DNA of 64,000 nucleotides from Methylocella silvestris BL2 (GTDB lineage Bacteria > Pseudomonadota > Alphaproteobacteria > Rhizobiales > Beijerinckiaceae). Below are positions 9,529-18,979 of this stretch, piece after piece; within the stretch, counting starts at the first letter, position 1, and every line of letters begins with the position of its first letter. The translations under genes and the position numbers were made by a program. Below the pieces are notes generated by a model. The model searched no databases and was not told the origin of the DNA. It saw nothing but the letters and a program-made list of their open reading frames with translations. Location: the NCBI RefSeq assembly GCF_000021745.1, contig NC_011666.1, forward strand, positions 3,933,001 to 3,997,000, read 5' to 3'.

Positions 9529-10353
9529 ATGGGCACGGTTACAACCAAAGACGGCGTCGAGATCTTCTACAAAGACTGGGGAGCGGGACAGCCGATCGTC
9601 TTCAGCCACGGCTGGCCGCTTTCGGCCGACGACTGGGACGCGCAAATGCTGTTCTTTCTCAACAATGGCTATCGCGTCATCGCCCATGACCGCCGAGGCC
9701 ATGGAAGATCCACCCAGACGGGCGAAGGCCATGACATGGATCACTATGCCGACGATCTGGCGGCGGTGACGGCGCATCTCGACCTGAAGGACGCGATCCA
9801 TGTCGGGCATTCGACGGGCGGCGGCGAGGTCGTCCATTATCTCGCCCGGCACGGCGAAAGCCGGGTGTCCAAAGCGGCGATCATCAGCGCGGTTCCGCCC
9901 CTGATGGTGCAGACGCCGGCCAACCCGCTCGGCCTGCCCAAGGCGGTGTTCGACGATCTGCAGGCGCAGCTCGCGGCAAACCGGTCGAAATTCTATCGCG
10001 ACCTGCCGGAAGGCCCGTTCTATGGCTTCAACCGGCCGGGCGTGAAACCGCTGGAGTCCGCAATCACCAATTGGTGGAGACAGGGCATGATGGGGGGCGC
10101 CAAGGCGCATTATGACGGGATCGTCGTCTTCTCGCAGACGGACTTCACCGAAGACCTCAAAAAGATCAACGTGCCGGTGCTCGTGATGCACAGCGAGGAC
10201 GATCAGATCGTGCCATATGTCGCTGCCGGCCCGCTAAGCGCCAAACTGTTGAAGAACGCAACGCTAAAGACCTACAAGGACTTCCCCCACGGCATGATCA
10301 CCACCCAGGCGGAGACGGTCAACGCCGATCTGCTGGCCTTCCTGAAGTCGTAA
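9529..10353 (+). CDS. Alpha/beta hydrolase, non-haem chloroperoxidase-like
   Basis: A 274-residue cytoplasmic alpha/beta hydrolase of the cofactor-free haloperoxidase/arylesterase group. The nucleophile motif GHSTGG places Ser95; the aspartate is in HSEDDQIVP (Asp225) and the histidine is His254 in FPHGM, giving a full catalytic triad. The oxyanion segment SHGWPLSADDW lies at 26-36. Length and motifs are canonical. The true substrate cannot be read from sequence; haloperoxidase activity in this family depends on organic acids and may not be physiological. The gene stands alone, 120 bases before the cytochrome gene. Confidence 0.85.
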   Translation: MGTVTTKDGVEIFYKDWGAGQPIVFSHGWPLSADDWDAQMLFFLNNGYRVIAHDRRGHGRSTQTGEGHDMDHYADDLAAVTAHLDLKDAIHVGHSTGGGEVVHYLARHGESRVSKAAIISAVPPLMVQTPANPLGLPKAVFDDLQAQLAANRSKFYRDLPEGPFYGFNRPGVKPLESAITNWWRQGMMGGAKAHYDGIVVFSQTDFTEDLKKINVPVLVMHSEDDQIVPYVAAGPLSAKLLKNATLKTYKDFPHGMITTQAETVNADLLAFLKS

Positions 10354-10472
10354 CGGCATAGTCCAGGAGCTGCGGGCCAGCGCGCCTTCGTCACCGCCGC
10401 CTCGCTCGGAGAACATCAACAGGTCTTGACCGCGGTCCTGCAGAAGACCGCAGGGAGCTGAAGGAGGACTGC

Positions 10473-10994
10473 CTGAAACGGATTGTTTTCGTGCTTGCCG
10501 CAATTGCGGCGCTGTCCGGCGCCCTCGCCGCCCTGGCCCCGGCATCCGGACAGTCCGAAGGGGCGGCGCCTCCGCTCTTTGGCGTCAAAATCCCGCCCGG
10601 ATACCGCGACTGGAAGCTGATATCCGTGGCCCATGAAGCGGGCGACCTCAACGACCTACGCGCCGTTCTTGGCAACGACATAGCGATCGAGGCCTATCGA
10701 GAGGGGACGCTTCCGTTTCCAGATGGCGCGATCATCGCCCGGCTCGCCTGGCGCTACCTTCCTTCGGAAGAAAACAACGCAGTCTTCGGCCGCGAGCAAT
10801 CCTTCGTCGCCGGCGCGCCCACGAATGTTCAGTTCATGGTCAAGGACTCAAAAAAATTCGCCTCGACCGGCGGCTGGGGGTTCGCGCAGTTTAACGACGG
10901 CAAACCCGTCGACGATACGATGCTCGGCGGCTGCTTTGCCTGCCACGCGCCCGTTGAAGCACGCGACTTTGTCTTCACCCGCTATGCGCCTTGA
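10473..10994 (+). CDS. Cytochrome P460 family protein
   Basis: A periplasmic mono-haem c-type protein. P460 cytochromes oxidise hydroxylamine, a by-product of ammonia oxidation by methane monooxygenase, and related family members bind NO. The C-terminal CFACH at about residues 154-158 is the haem c site, and WKLISVAHE, GNDIAIEA and AFxxRLAWRYLPSEE-type blocks are family hallmarks. No ATG fits. An AAGGAGG ribosome site at 10461-10467 precedes a CTG at 10473, which gives a good signal peptide (KRIVFVLAAIAALSGALAAL); GTG at 10491 is the alternative, but it loses the positive N region. Which residue would make the lysine-haem cross-link cannot be assigned by eye. Confidence 0.82.
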   Translation: MKRIVFVLAAIAALSGALAALAPASGQSEGAAPPLFGVKIPPGYRDWKLISVAHEAGDLNDLRAVLGNDIAIEAYREGTLPFPDGAIIARLAWRYLPSEENNAVFGREQSFVAGAPTNVQFMVKDSKKFASTGGWGFAQFNDGKPVDDTMLGGCFACHAPVEARDFVFTRYAP

Positions 10995-11000
10995 CGACCA

Positions 11001-11261
11001 CTATTTCGACAATCGCCGGTTTCGGGAATGGATGGCCTGACCCGCCACAGCGGTGAGCAACATCGCGGCGTTGGTCGCAACAAAGACCCAGCTTCCGAGA
11101 AGCCAACTATAAATAACGAAGCCGATCGACGCCGTAATTTGACCGATGAACAGCCAGCGAGAGACGCCTTCAGAACTGCGGTCGCGCCATTGGGTGTATA
11201 CCTGCCGACAAATCGTCAGAAGCAGGATCGCCGCGGCCGACCACCCGACGAGTTCCGTCAT
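11001..11261 (-). CDS. PQ-loop / SemiSWEET-like small membrane protein
   Basis: An 86-residue protein with three predicted membrane helices (VGWSAAAILLLTIC, WLFIGQITASIGFVIYSWLL, WVFVATNAAMLLTAVAG). The RSSEGVSRWLFIGQI segment resembles the PQ-loop/MtN3 repeat, so it may act as a dimeric small transporter. The ATG at 11261 overlaps the stop of the upstream DUF2252 gene by four bases (ATGA), which decides the start over a longer frame from 11321. The two genes are probably co-translated. The substrate is unknown. Confidence 0.6.
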   Translation of the reverse strand: MTELVGWSAAAILLLTICRQVYTQWRDRSSEGVSRWLFIGQITASIGFVIYSWLLGSWVFVATNAAMLLTAVAGQAIHSRNRRLSK

Positions 11262-12502
11262 GGAGCGCTCCGGGGCGGCGGCGCGGCGCCGGCGCCGGCC
11301 GCGGACGAATGAACGCGGCAATGTTCGAGGTAGCCGCGCTCATGGCTGACAAGCAGGTCGACGACGCTCGACCAGAGCCACGACGGCGCTTCGAGCGTTC
11401 TTGATCGGCTCTTGCTCAATTCCGTTCGCCACCCCCTCCGCGTCCCCTCGTCCATTTGCCGGGCATGCGCCTTTCCGACAATGGCCGCGAGGAAGCGCGC
11501 GGCCCTCATCGCCTCGCCGTGCGACATGGCGCTGATCTCGAGCTTGAGGTCCTGTGGCAGCAGTTCGCGGATGAAGATGGGGCGATCGAGCAAATGGGCG
11601 GCGCGCATGCGCTGGCCGAGAAAAGGCGACAAGCGCCGCGCTCCTTCGACGACCCTCTCACCGTCATCCAAAGGCATGTCGGCATGGGCGGACCGGGGCG
11701 CCGCGGCCTTTGCGGCCTCTTTGACGTCCATCAAGCACATCTCCATGTCGGCGAATGAGGGCCCCCCAACGCCAAGCAGCGCGCAATAGCGCAACAGCCC
11801 CAGAGAGCTGCATCCTTTCATCCAATAGGCTGCGTCGAGCAACTGGACCGTCGCGTCATCATCGCGCGATCTCAGCATCGTCGCGAGGCGGCGAACTGGC
11901 GCGGCCTCGACGAGCCGCACGATATCGCGTTTCTCCGCGCCGGAAATGGGCCAGAATCGCTTGCCGAGCGGGATGATTGGATCGGCATCGGCGATGCGCT
12001 CGCGCGCCAGATGCTTCCAGGACCGACGGGCCGCCTGCTTCATCGCAAAATGCACCGTTTGCGGGAGATCGGCCGTGAGTTGCCCGTCGGGCGCGTCGAA
12101 AGCCTGCTGGTAGCCTTCGATCATCTGCTCAAGCATTTGCGCCGTCGTGACGCCCGGCAGATCGGAGCCGCGCGCCGCGGAAGCGAGCGAGAGGCCAAGC
12201 CGAACGAGATCATGCGCTGGATTGCCGATCACAGTCTGATCGAGATCTCGGATTTCGATCTCGATCTTTCCATTCGCATCGGCGACGGGGCCGAGATTGC
12301 CGACGTGACAATCGCCGCAAATCCAGATCGCCGGTCCTTCCGGCAACGCGCCCACGTCCAGCCCGTCGAGCCATTCATAAAACTGAATCGTATTGCCACG
12401 AACGTAGGCGTGCGCGGACCGGGCCATTTTGAGATTGCGCGCGACGGTCAACGGCGGATCGCGCTCGTCGACCCCCGGAATTTGGAAAAACTTCGATTTC
12501 AT
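11258..12502 (-). CDS. DUF2252 family protein
   Basis: A 414-residue protein of the DUF2252 family, which has a distant protein-kinase-like fold and no firmly known function. Recognisable blocks are ARNLKMARSAHAYVRG near the N terminus, IWICGDCHVGNLG near residue 65 and IRDLDQTVIGNPAHDLVRL near residue 88. The HVGN and DLD blocks look like the phosphotransferase-type catalytic and metal-binding residues of the family. It overlaps the PQ-loop gene downstream and probably leads a two-gene unit. Confidence 0.8.
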   Translation of the reverse strand: MKSKFFQIPGVDERDPPLTVARNLKMARSAHAYVRGNTIQFYEWLDGLDVGALPEGPAIWICGDCHVGNLGPVADANGKIEIEIRDLDQTVIGNPAHDLVRLGLSLASAARGSDLPGVTTAQMLEQMIEGYQQAFDAPDGQLTADLPQTVHFAMKQAARRSWKHLARERIADADPIIPLGKRFWPISGAEKRDIVRLVEAAPVRRLATMLRSRDDDATVQLLDAAYWMKGCSSLGLLRYCALLGVGGPSFADMEMCLMDVKEAAKAAAPRSAHADMPLDDGERVVEGARRLSPFLGQRMRAAHLLDRPIFIRELLPQDLKLEISAMSHGEAMRAARFLAAIVGKAHARQMDEGTRRGWRTELSKSRSRTLEAPSWLWSSVVDLLVSHERGYLEHCRVHSSAAGAGAAPPPRSAP

Positions 12503-12899
12503 GCGGCGTCCTGTCGGCGGGCGCAGGCTGCGATCGCTGGTGCTGAAACGAAAGTTGGCGTCTACGGTTGCATGGGACGCGCGCTTTCCGCTTCGGCCGC
12601 CAAGCTCTGATAAATGCTAGCGGATTCAAGTTCTTATGGCCCTACGGCATGTCGTCTGGGCGCGGCGGCAGAGAGAGGCGGGCATCGAACGGGCCAGGGA
12701 TCAACGCGTCGACGGGTGATCCCATATCGAGCGCAATCGCCTGGGAGAATAGCGCTAGCCCTTGATGACGGCCGACGCTGCAAATGGCTCGATGGGCGTA
12801 GAAGAGTCGGTCGTCAAACGATGAAGGCGAGTGATTGCCCGGCCAGTTACGATCGCTGCATTCCCAAGGTCGTGGCGACAAGCGTTCCGGCCATATGGC
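12503..12899. other. Intergenic region upstream of the DUF2252 gene
   Basis: No convincing gene. A 79-codon minus-strand frame (12642-12881, with DDRLFYAHRAICSVGRHQGL) is possible but unrecognised, and no good ribosome site was seen. The region should contain the promoter of the DUF2252 gene and the end of the molybdenum hydroxylase operon. Confidence 0.3.
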
Positions 12900-15140
12900 T
12901 CAAAGCAGCTTGTCGATCGTAATAGGCAATTCGCGGACGCGCTTTCCTGTGGCGTGAAAAATCGCATTGGCTACAGCCGCCGCCGTTCCGACAATACCGA
13001 TTTCACCGAGCCCCTTTACGCCCATCGGGCTAACCTTGTCGTCGCGCTCGTCGACAAAAATCACATCGATGTCGCAAATATCGGCGTGCGCCGGAATATG
13101 GTATTCGCCAAGATTGCGGTTCATGAAGCGGCTAAGGCGCAGATCCGGCAGAGCTTCCTCATGCAGGGCCATGCCGATCCCCATCACAACGCCGCCAATG
13201 ATCTGGCTTCGCCCCGTGAGCGGATTGAGGATTTTGCCGGCGGCGACCGCGCTGACGACGCGCGTCACGCGCGCGACCCCGAGCTGCTCATCTACCCGCA
13301 CCTCCGCAAATACGGCCGAATGGGTGTAGGCTGAATAGCTTTTGTCAACCGACGCGTCCCGCTTCGCTGTCTCTTCCGCCTCGAGAAACTCGGCGCCCGA
13401 GGCGCGCATCGCCTCGAGGATGGAGACGCGGCGTGACGGCTCGGCGGCAAGCGCGATCGCCCCATCGGCGAAGGTCACATGCTGCAGATCGGCATTGGCG
13501 AGAGGCGAATTTTCCATCGCCCGGGCGATCGCCAGCAATTCGCGCCGCAGTCGGAAACAGGCAAGTTGAACCGCCGCCCCCGCCGAGGCGGCGGCCCAGG
13601 AGCCGCCCTCGACCGGAGATTTCGGAAGCGCTGAATCGCCAACCAGCGCTGTCACTCGTTCGAGCGGAATACCCAAAGCGTCGGCCGCAATCTGGCTAAG
13701 TATCGTGTAGGTTCCGGTCCCGATATCGGCCGTCGCGGTCGCGACCTCGAGCCGCCCGCCGGCCGCCAGCCGCGCCCTTGCGGTCGTCGGCCGCATCAAC
13801 GCCTCCCAGACGCCCGTCGCCATGCCATAGCCGATAAGGTCTCGGCCCTCGCGCATCGAGCGCGGATCGGGCTGACGCTTTGCCCAGTTGAAACGCCGGG
13901 CGCCCTGCTCATAGCAGTCGCGCAACGCCTTGCTGGTGAAGTCCTTGTCCGCCGCGGCGTCACGCTCCGCGTAATTGCGCAAGCGCAACTCCAACGGATC
14001 GATCCTGGCGGCGTAGGCGAGTTCGTCCATTGCGGATTCAAGCGCAAAAACGCCGAGGGTCGCGCCAGGGGCTCGCATATCGGCCGGCGTATAGGCATCG
14101 AGCTTCGTCAGCGAATAGCTCAATTTGGCGTTCGGGCACGCATAGAGCAGGCCGGACCAGTTGACCACGTTCTCCTGATAATCCTCGAAAGCCGACGTGC
14201 CAGCCACTGCGTCATGCATGACCGACAGCAGTCGCCCGTCATGGCCGCAGGCAAGGCCGACCGTATGGATCGTGTCCGGGCGGTAGCCGAAGGTGAACAT
14301 CTGATCACGGGTGAGCGTCACGCGGACTGATCGCTCCAGCGCAAGGCTCGCCATGACCGCGAGGAAAAGCTGATATTGCGGACGCAGGCCCGATCCAAAC
14401 GCGCCGCCGACAAAGGGACTGATCACCCGCACATTCTCCGGCGAGAGGCCGAAGACGCTGGCGACATAGCCTTGCGTATTCTGAGCGCCCTGCGTCTTGT
14501 CATGAATGGTCAGCTTGCCGTCGCCTTCATAAATGACTGTGGAGCCGTGCATCTCCATCGGGTTGTGAAATTCGACGGCGACGCGATACTGGTTCTCGAG
14601 CCGGACTGGCGCAGACGCAAAGGCGCCCTCGGCGTCGCCGCGCGGCTTTGGCGGCGGCTCGATGCCGCTGCGCTTTTTCGGCGGCGTATAGGCGGCGCTC
14701 TTACGCGCAGCGACGTCGATGCTGGCCGCCTCCTCTTCATAAGCAATGTTGATAAGCGAAGCCGCGTCGCGCGCGCTTTCGTAATCCTCGGCGACGATGA
14801 GCGCGACGGGCTGGCCGCTGAAAAAGATCCGCTCGTTGAGGAGAGGCATGAACGGATCGCCGGGCGGGGCGACCTGATCGCGATACTTCGACGCCGAGGT
14901 CGATCCCTGCGGCCTCGTCTCATGCGTAAAGACGGCGATAACGCGAGGCGCGGCGAGCGCTTCGGCGCAGTCGATTTTCGTGATACGGCCCTTGGCGATG
15001 GCGCCTGAAACGACATAGCCGCAAAGGCAGTCATCCGTCGCAAATTCGGCTGCGTAGCGAGCGAGCCCTGAAACCTTCAAAGGCCCGTCAACGCGCGGAC
15101 GCGCCGCGCCAACATGAGATTTTGCTGCGGCAATCGACAT
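12900..15140 (-). CDS. Molybdenum hydroxylase, molybdopterin-binding large subunit (PaoC/YagR-like)
   Basis: The 746-residue catalytic subunit of a xanthine-dehydrogenase-family enzyme. In the PaoABC aldehyde oxidoreductase of E. coli this subunit holds the molybdopterin cytosine dinucleotide cofactor. Visible features are the N-terminal a/b hammerhead domain (ARPRVDGPLKVSGLARYAAE), VEFHNPMEMHGS, the cofactor loop GGAFGSGLRPQYQLFLAVMA, and the C-terminal VKGLGEIGIVGTAAA segment, whose glutamate is the expected general base. It is the third gene of the operon, 26 bases after the FAD subunit. Aldehyde, xanthine or an N-heterocycle could be the substrate. A PaoD-type maturation chaperone is not adjacent. 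Confidence 0.88.
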   Translation of the reverse strand: MSIAAAKSHVGAARPRVDGPLKVSGLARYAAEFATDDCLCGYVVSGAIAKGRITKIDCAEALAAPRVIAVFTHETRPQGSTSASKYRDQVAPPGDPFMPLLNERIFFSGQPVALIVAEDYESARDAASLINIAYEEEAASIDVAARKSAAYTPPKKRSGIEPPPKPRGDAEGAFASAPVRLENQYRVAVEFHNPMEMHGSTVIYEGDGKLTIHDKTQGAQNTQGYVASVFGLSPENVRVISPFVGGAFGSGLRPQYQLFLAVMASLALERSVRVTLTRDQMFTFGYRPDTIHTVGLACGHDGRLLSVMHDAVAGTSAFEDYQENVVNWSGLLYACPNAKLSYSLTKLDAYTPADMRAPGATLGVFALESAMDELAYAARIDPLELRLRNYAERDAAADKDFTSKALRDCYEQGARRFNWAKRQPDPRSMREGRDLIGYGMATGVWEALMRPTTARARLAAGGRLEVATATADIGTGTYTILSQIAADALGIPLERVTALVGDSALPKSPVEGGSWAAASAGAAVQLACFRLRRELLAIARAMENSPLANADLQHVTFADGAIALAAEPSRRVSILEAMRASGAEFLEAEETAKRDASVDKSYSAYTHSAVFAEVRVDEQLGVARVTRVVSAVAAGKILNPLTGRSQIIGGVVMGIGMALHEEALPDLRLSRFMNRNLGEYHIPAHADICDIDVIFVDERDDKVSPMGVKGLGEIGIVGTAAAVANAIFHATGKRVRELPITIDKLL

Positions 15141-15166
15141 TCCGGCTTTCCTTTTTATGGCGTCGC

Positions 15167-16183
15167 CTAATTCACGCTCTTGACGTTCTGCGACTGCGGC
15201 GTTTCGCCAGCGGCCTGCGCCAGCGCGCGTACAATCGCCCGCCGCGCCAACTCAATCTTGAAAGCGTTATCCTTGTAGCCGCGAGCCGCTTCGAGTAGGT
15301 GGTCCGCAGCGCGCCCAAACGACTCTGCCGACGCCGGAGCTCCTTCAAGCAGTTGCTCCGCCGATCTGTCGCGCCACGGCTTATGGGCCACCCCGCCAAG
15401 GGCAAGTCGCGCGCTCGCGACGCGCCCGCCCTCAAGCTCAAGCGCGGCGGCGACCGACACGAGGGCAAACGCATAGGAGAGGCGGTCGCGTAGTTTCAGA
15501 TAGGTGCAGTTCCGGCCAAAGCGTGGCGGCGGCAGTTCAATCCCGGTGACAATTTCGCCATGAGCCAGCGTGTTGTCGATGTCCGGTCGATCGCCTGGCA
15601 GCCGGTGAAAAGCGTCGAAGGCGATGGAACGTTCGCCGTCCGGACCCGTGACATGCACAATCGCCTCGAGCGCCGTCAGCGCCACGCACATGTCGGACGG
15701 ATGTGTCGCGATGCAATGCTCGCTCGCGCCTAGAATGGCGTGGATGCGATTGACCCCCGTGATGGCGGGACATCCAGTCCCCGGCTCCCGCTTGTTGCAT
15801 GGTGTCGCCGCATCATAAAAGTAATAACAGCGCGTGCGCTGGAGCAGATTGCCGCCGACCGTTGCGGCGTTGCGCAATTGCGCCGAGGCGCCCGAAAGCA
15901 GAGCGCTCGCCAGCAAAGGGTAGCCGGCCTCAATGCGAGAATCGAAAGCAAGCTCCGCGTTGCCAACCAGCGCGCCGATTCTCAATCCGCCCGCAGGCGT
16001 CTCTTCGACGCCGCGAAGCGGCAGACGGGTGATGTCGACCAGCAGGCCCGGCTGCTCGACGTCATATTTCATTAGATCGAGCAGATTGGTGCCGCCGGCG
16101 ATGAACCGCGCCGCGGGGTCGGCGGCCACGGCGCGCACCGCTTCATCGACGCTCTCGGCGCGAAGATAGGAAAATCGGTTCAT
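15167..16183 (-). CDS. Molybdenum hydroxylase, FAD-binding subunit (PaoB/YagS-like)
   Basis: A 338-residue FAD-binding medium subunit. The start MNRFSYLRAESVDEAV at 16183 gives the usual N terminus and overlaps the 2Fe-2S gene by ATGA. RFIAGGTNLLDLMKYDVEQP near residues 26-45 is the FAD pyrophosphate-binding motif and ATVGGNLLQRTRC near residue 110 is the second flavin motif. The cysteine-rich stretch CYYFYDAATPCNKREPGTGC fits the extra [4Fe-4S] loop of the PaoB/YagS branch, which supports the PaoABC-like assignment over xanthine dehydrogenase. It passes electrons from the Fe-S subunit to an unknown acceptor. Confidence 0.87.
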   Translation of the reverse strand: MNRFSYLRAESVDEAVRAVAADPAARFIAGGTNLLDLMKYDVEQPGLLVDITRLPLRGVEETPAGGLRIGALVGNAELAFDSRIEAGYPLLASALLSGASAQLRNAATVGGNLLQRTRCYYFYDAATPCNKREPGTGCPAITGVNRIHAILGASEHCIATHPSDMCVALTALEAIVHVTGPDGERSIAFDAFHRLPGDRPDIDNTLAHGEIVTGIELPPPRFGRNCTYLKLRDRLSYAFALVSVAAALELEGGRVASARLALGGVAHKPWRDRSAEQLLEGAPASAESFGRAADHLLEAARGYKDNAFKIELARRAIVRALAQAAGETPQSQNVKSVN

Positions 16184-16719
16184 TCCGCCGCCTCCGCCGC
16201 GTGGGTCGAAACATCCCTCGACGCCGGCGTCAAAACATCCTTGATCGCAGCGACGATGTTCGGATAGGCGCCGCAACGGCAGAGATTGCCGCTCATCGCC
16301 TCGCGGATCTCTTCATCGCTGTGGGCGCGGCCTTCCGCGATCATCCCGGCCGCCGAACAGATCTGTCCGGGCGTGCAATAGCCGCACTGGAAGGCGTCGC
16401 GCGCGATGAAGGACTGTTGCAGCGGATGCGGCCGGCCGGGCGCGCCAAGCCCCTCGATGGTTGTGATCTCGGCGCCATCCTGCATCACTGAGAGCGCCAG
16501 GCAGGAATTGATTCTCTTGCCGCCAATCAAAACCGTGCAGGCGCCGCATTGGCCGTGATCGCAGCCTTTTTTCGTGCCGGTCAGGCCCAGCGTTTCGCGC
16601 AGCAGATCAACGAGGAAGACCCATGGCTCGATCCTGAGCTCATGGACCGTTCCGTTGATTGTAAGGCGTGTGGTGCGTGTGGCCGTCGCAGGGGCGACGG
16701 ACTCGGCGCGTGAATGCAT
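16180..16719 (-). CDS. Molybdenum hydroxylase, [2Fe-2S] subunit (PaoA/YagT-like)
   Basis: A 179-residue small subunit with two [2Fe-2S] clusters. The plant-type motif CDHGQCGACTVL (Cys53, 58 and 61, with a fourth at Cys73) is followed by the C-terminal helical-cluster motifs FQCGYCTPGQICSA and NLCRCGAYPN. I chose ATG 16719 (MHSRAESVAP), although the frame runs open to 17154; the longer form has no family support. A short alanine/threonine-rich N terminus might act in export, as in PaoA, but no twin-arginine motif is evident. It is the first gene of the three-gene operon. Confidence 0.87.
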   Translation of the reverse strand: MHSRAESVAPATATRTTRLTINGTVHELRIEPWVFLVDLLRETLGLTGTKKGCDHGQCGACTVLIGGKRINSCLALSVMQDGAEITTIEGLGAPGRPHPLQQSFIARDAFQCGYCTPGQICSAAGMIAEGRAHSDEEIREAMSGNLCRCGAYPNIVAAIKDVLTPASRDVSTHAAEAAE

Positions 16720-16907
16720 AAGGCGACTCCGGGCGTTCCGGTCGGGACGGGCGGCCAACGAACTTCTTGCGGAGTCGTTCCATCGCCTCAAACCGCGTTC
16801 CAGCCGCTTAAAGACCTCACGTCCTATTGGCGGGATTTGTTTCTCGCGCGAGGCAGGCGTCGCTCGGCTGGGCGCTCGCACGCAGCGCCGGCCCTCGAAA
16901 AATCGCG

Positions 16908-18860
16908 TTAAGGCTCCCGCCTTTGGCCACGCGTCCCAATCACCCTTGAGATGGCGCGCGCGAGCTGCATTTGACCGAATGGCTTTGCAAGCCGTAGCAG
17001 ATCCTCCGCCGTTCCTGGCGGAAACTCGGCGTAGCCGGTCGCCAAGATCACAGGCAAATCTCGCCGCTCTTCGCGAATTGCGTCGGTGAGTTGCGTGCCT
17101 GTCATGAACGGCATGGCCTGATCCGTTATGAGAAGATCGACCGTTTTCTCGCATCTCAAAACGTTAAGGGCTTGCTCAGCGCTCAGCGCGGTAAAGACCT
17201 TGTGCCCAAGATCCTCCAACATCGCAGCGGTATTCGTCAGAACAAGATGATCATCATCGACGGCCAACACCGTTAGCGGATGAGTGACCGGGCAACTCTC
17301 TGAAGGCGTAAGTTTGGCGAGCGAAGGCTGCAACGCCGTTGTCGCAGCAGGCAGCCAAATCTCTGCCGTCGTGCCGGCGCCTTTCTGGCTCTTCAAAATC
17401 AGGCGCCCGCCCGACTGCTCGGCGACGCCGTGAACCATCGGCAATCCCAGACCCGTGCCCTTGCCGACCCCCTTGGTTGTGAAAAACGGTTCTTTTGCTC
17501 GATCCAGCGTCGCTTGATCCATGCCTTCGCCCGTATCCTGGACCGACAGACAAATATAGCGGCCCGGGGCGAGGCCCACGGCGGCTTGCTCGACGATCGC
17601 TTCCTGTCGGGCAGCAATGATGATCGCGCCCCCGTTCGGCATCGCATCCCGCGCGTTTACGACGAGGTTGAGCAGCGCCAGCTCCAACTGATTGGCGTCC
17701 GCCTGAACAGGCTCGAGCGCCAGCGGAAATCGCACCTCGATCGGCGCAGAGGGGCCAATGGAGCGCTGGAGAAGATCCGTCATTCCACGCACGAGCGCCA
17801 ATACGTCCACCGGCTCGAGCTCCAGCTCTTGGCGCCGCGCAAAAGCGAGCATGCGCTGTGTCAGCGATGTGCCACGCTGGGCCGCCAAGATTGCATTATC
17901 GATCAGGGACGCGATTTTCGGATCGGCGGGAAGACGCTTCTGAACGAGCTCGAGACTACCCAAGATCGCCATCAGGAGATTGTTGAAGTCGTGCGCCACG
18001 CCGCCCGTAAGCTGCCCTATGGCGTCCAATTTCTGTGACTGGAACAACGCCTCCCGCGCCAGTTCCAACGCGCGCTGGGCGTCGCGCCGCTCCGTGATAT
18101 CGCGCGTAATTTTAGCAAAACCCAGCACGGCGCCGCTTTCGTCGCGGATGGCGTCCATGACGACATTGGCCCAAAAACGGCTGCCGTCCTTTCGGACCCG
18201 CCATCCCTCCTTTTCGAATCGTCCCTCTCGGTATGCTGTTTCAAGCGCGCGCCGCGGCTCGCCCGTAGCGAGATCTTCCTGTGTATAGAAGCGCGAGAAA
18301 TGTTCGCCTATGATTTCGTCCGGCAGATAGCCCTTTATCCGTTGTGCGCCCTGATTCCAGGTGGCCACGCGCCCATCCAGATCGAGCATGTAGATTGAAT
18401 AGTCCGTCACGCCGTGAACGAGCAGCTTAAACATATGCTCGGTGCGCCGAAGCGCCGCCTCCGCGGCGCGCCGTTCCGTGAGATCGCGCGTGACTTTGGC
18501 GAATCCCACAAGTTTTCCCGACTGACGGATGGGATCGATGACGACATGCGCCCAGAAGCGCGAACCGTCCTTTTTCAGACGCCAACCCTCGGCTTCAAAT
18601 TTCCCTTCCCTGGCCGAAGTCTCGAGCGCTCTGGCGGGCAATCCAGCCTTGCGGTCTTCCTCGGTATAAAACGTCGAGAAATGCCGCCCGAGAATTTCGG
18701 ATTCTTCGTACCCTTTGAACCGCCGCGCGCCCGTGTTCCAGCTTGTGACGACGCCATCACGATCAAGCATATAGATCGCATAGTCGGTTACGGCGTCGAG
18801 CAGGAGTCGGAACCGCCCCTCTTCGGCCTCCGATCCGCTCAATCGCTCGTCCTGGTTCAT
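16908..18860 (-). CDS. PAS-PAS hybrid sensor histidine kinase
   Basis: A 650-residue cytoplasmic sensor with no membrane segment. Two closely similar PAS domains (about 15-130 and 140-258; both with YMLDxDGxVxxWNxGAxR and KDGSRFWAxVVxDxIR) look like a tandem duplication. The kinase core follows, with phospho-acceptor His290 in GGVAHDFNNLL, N box LVVNARDAMPNGG, and G boxes DTGEGM and GKGTGLGLPMVHG. A C-terminal receiver domain has acidic residues VDDD near 535 and phospho-acceptor Asp580 in LITDQAMP. MNQDERLSG at 18860 is chosen as the start because the longer open frame to 19295 has no domain. The signal and output are unknown. Confidence 0.87.
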   Translation of the reverse strand: MNQDERLSGSEAEEGRFRLLLDAVTDYAIYMLDRDGVVTSWNTGARRFKGYEESEILGRHFSTFYTEEDRKAGLPARALETSAREGKFEAEGWRLKKDGSRFWAHVVIDPIRQSGKLVGFAKVTRDLTERRAAEAALRRTEHMFKLLVHGVTDYSIYMLDLDGRVATWNQGAQRIKGYLPDEIIGEHFSRFYTQEDLATGEPRRALETAYREGRFEKEGWRVRKDGSRFWANVVMDAIRDESGAVLGFAKITRDITERRDAQRALELAREALFQSQKLDAIGQLTGGVAHDFNNLLMAILGSLELVQKRLPADPKIASLIDNAILAAQRGTSLTQRMLAFARRQELELEPVDVLALVRGMTDLLQRSIGPSAPIEVRFPLALEPVQADANQLELALLNLVVNARDAMPNGGAIIIAARQEAIVEQAAVGLAPGRYICLSVQDTGEGMDQATLDRAKEPFFTTKGVGKGTGLGLPMVHGVAEQSGGRLILKSQKGAGTTAEIWLPAATTALQPSLAKLTPSESCPVTHPLTVLAVDDDHLVLTNTAAMLEDLGHKVFTALSAEQALNVLRCEKTVDLLITDQAMPFMTGTQLTDAIREERRDLPVILATGYAEFPPGTAEDLLRLAKPFGQMQLARAISRVIGTRGQRREP

Positions 18861-18979
18861 AACGGTCCCACTATTCGATCCTGGCCTGAAAATAACCGGA
18901 TCCGCCAGAGTTCCGGATCGCGTCGTAGATTCTGCGGGCCTTGAGCAAGAGGCGATTTTCCAAGTTCGGCGGCCGAGGG

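Noticed and set aside
16720-17154. N-terminal extension of the [2Fe-2S] subunit
   Set aside because: The open frame has no resemblance to the family, no plausible signal peptide and overlaps the kinase gene end; ATG 16719 gives the usual length.
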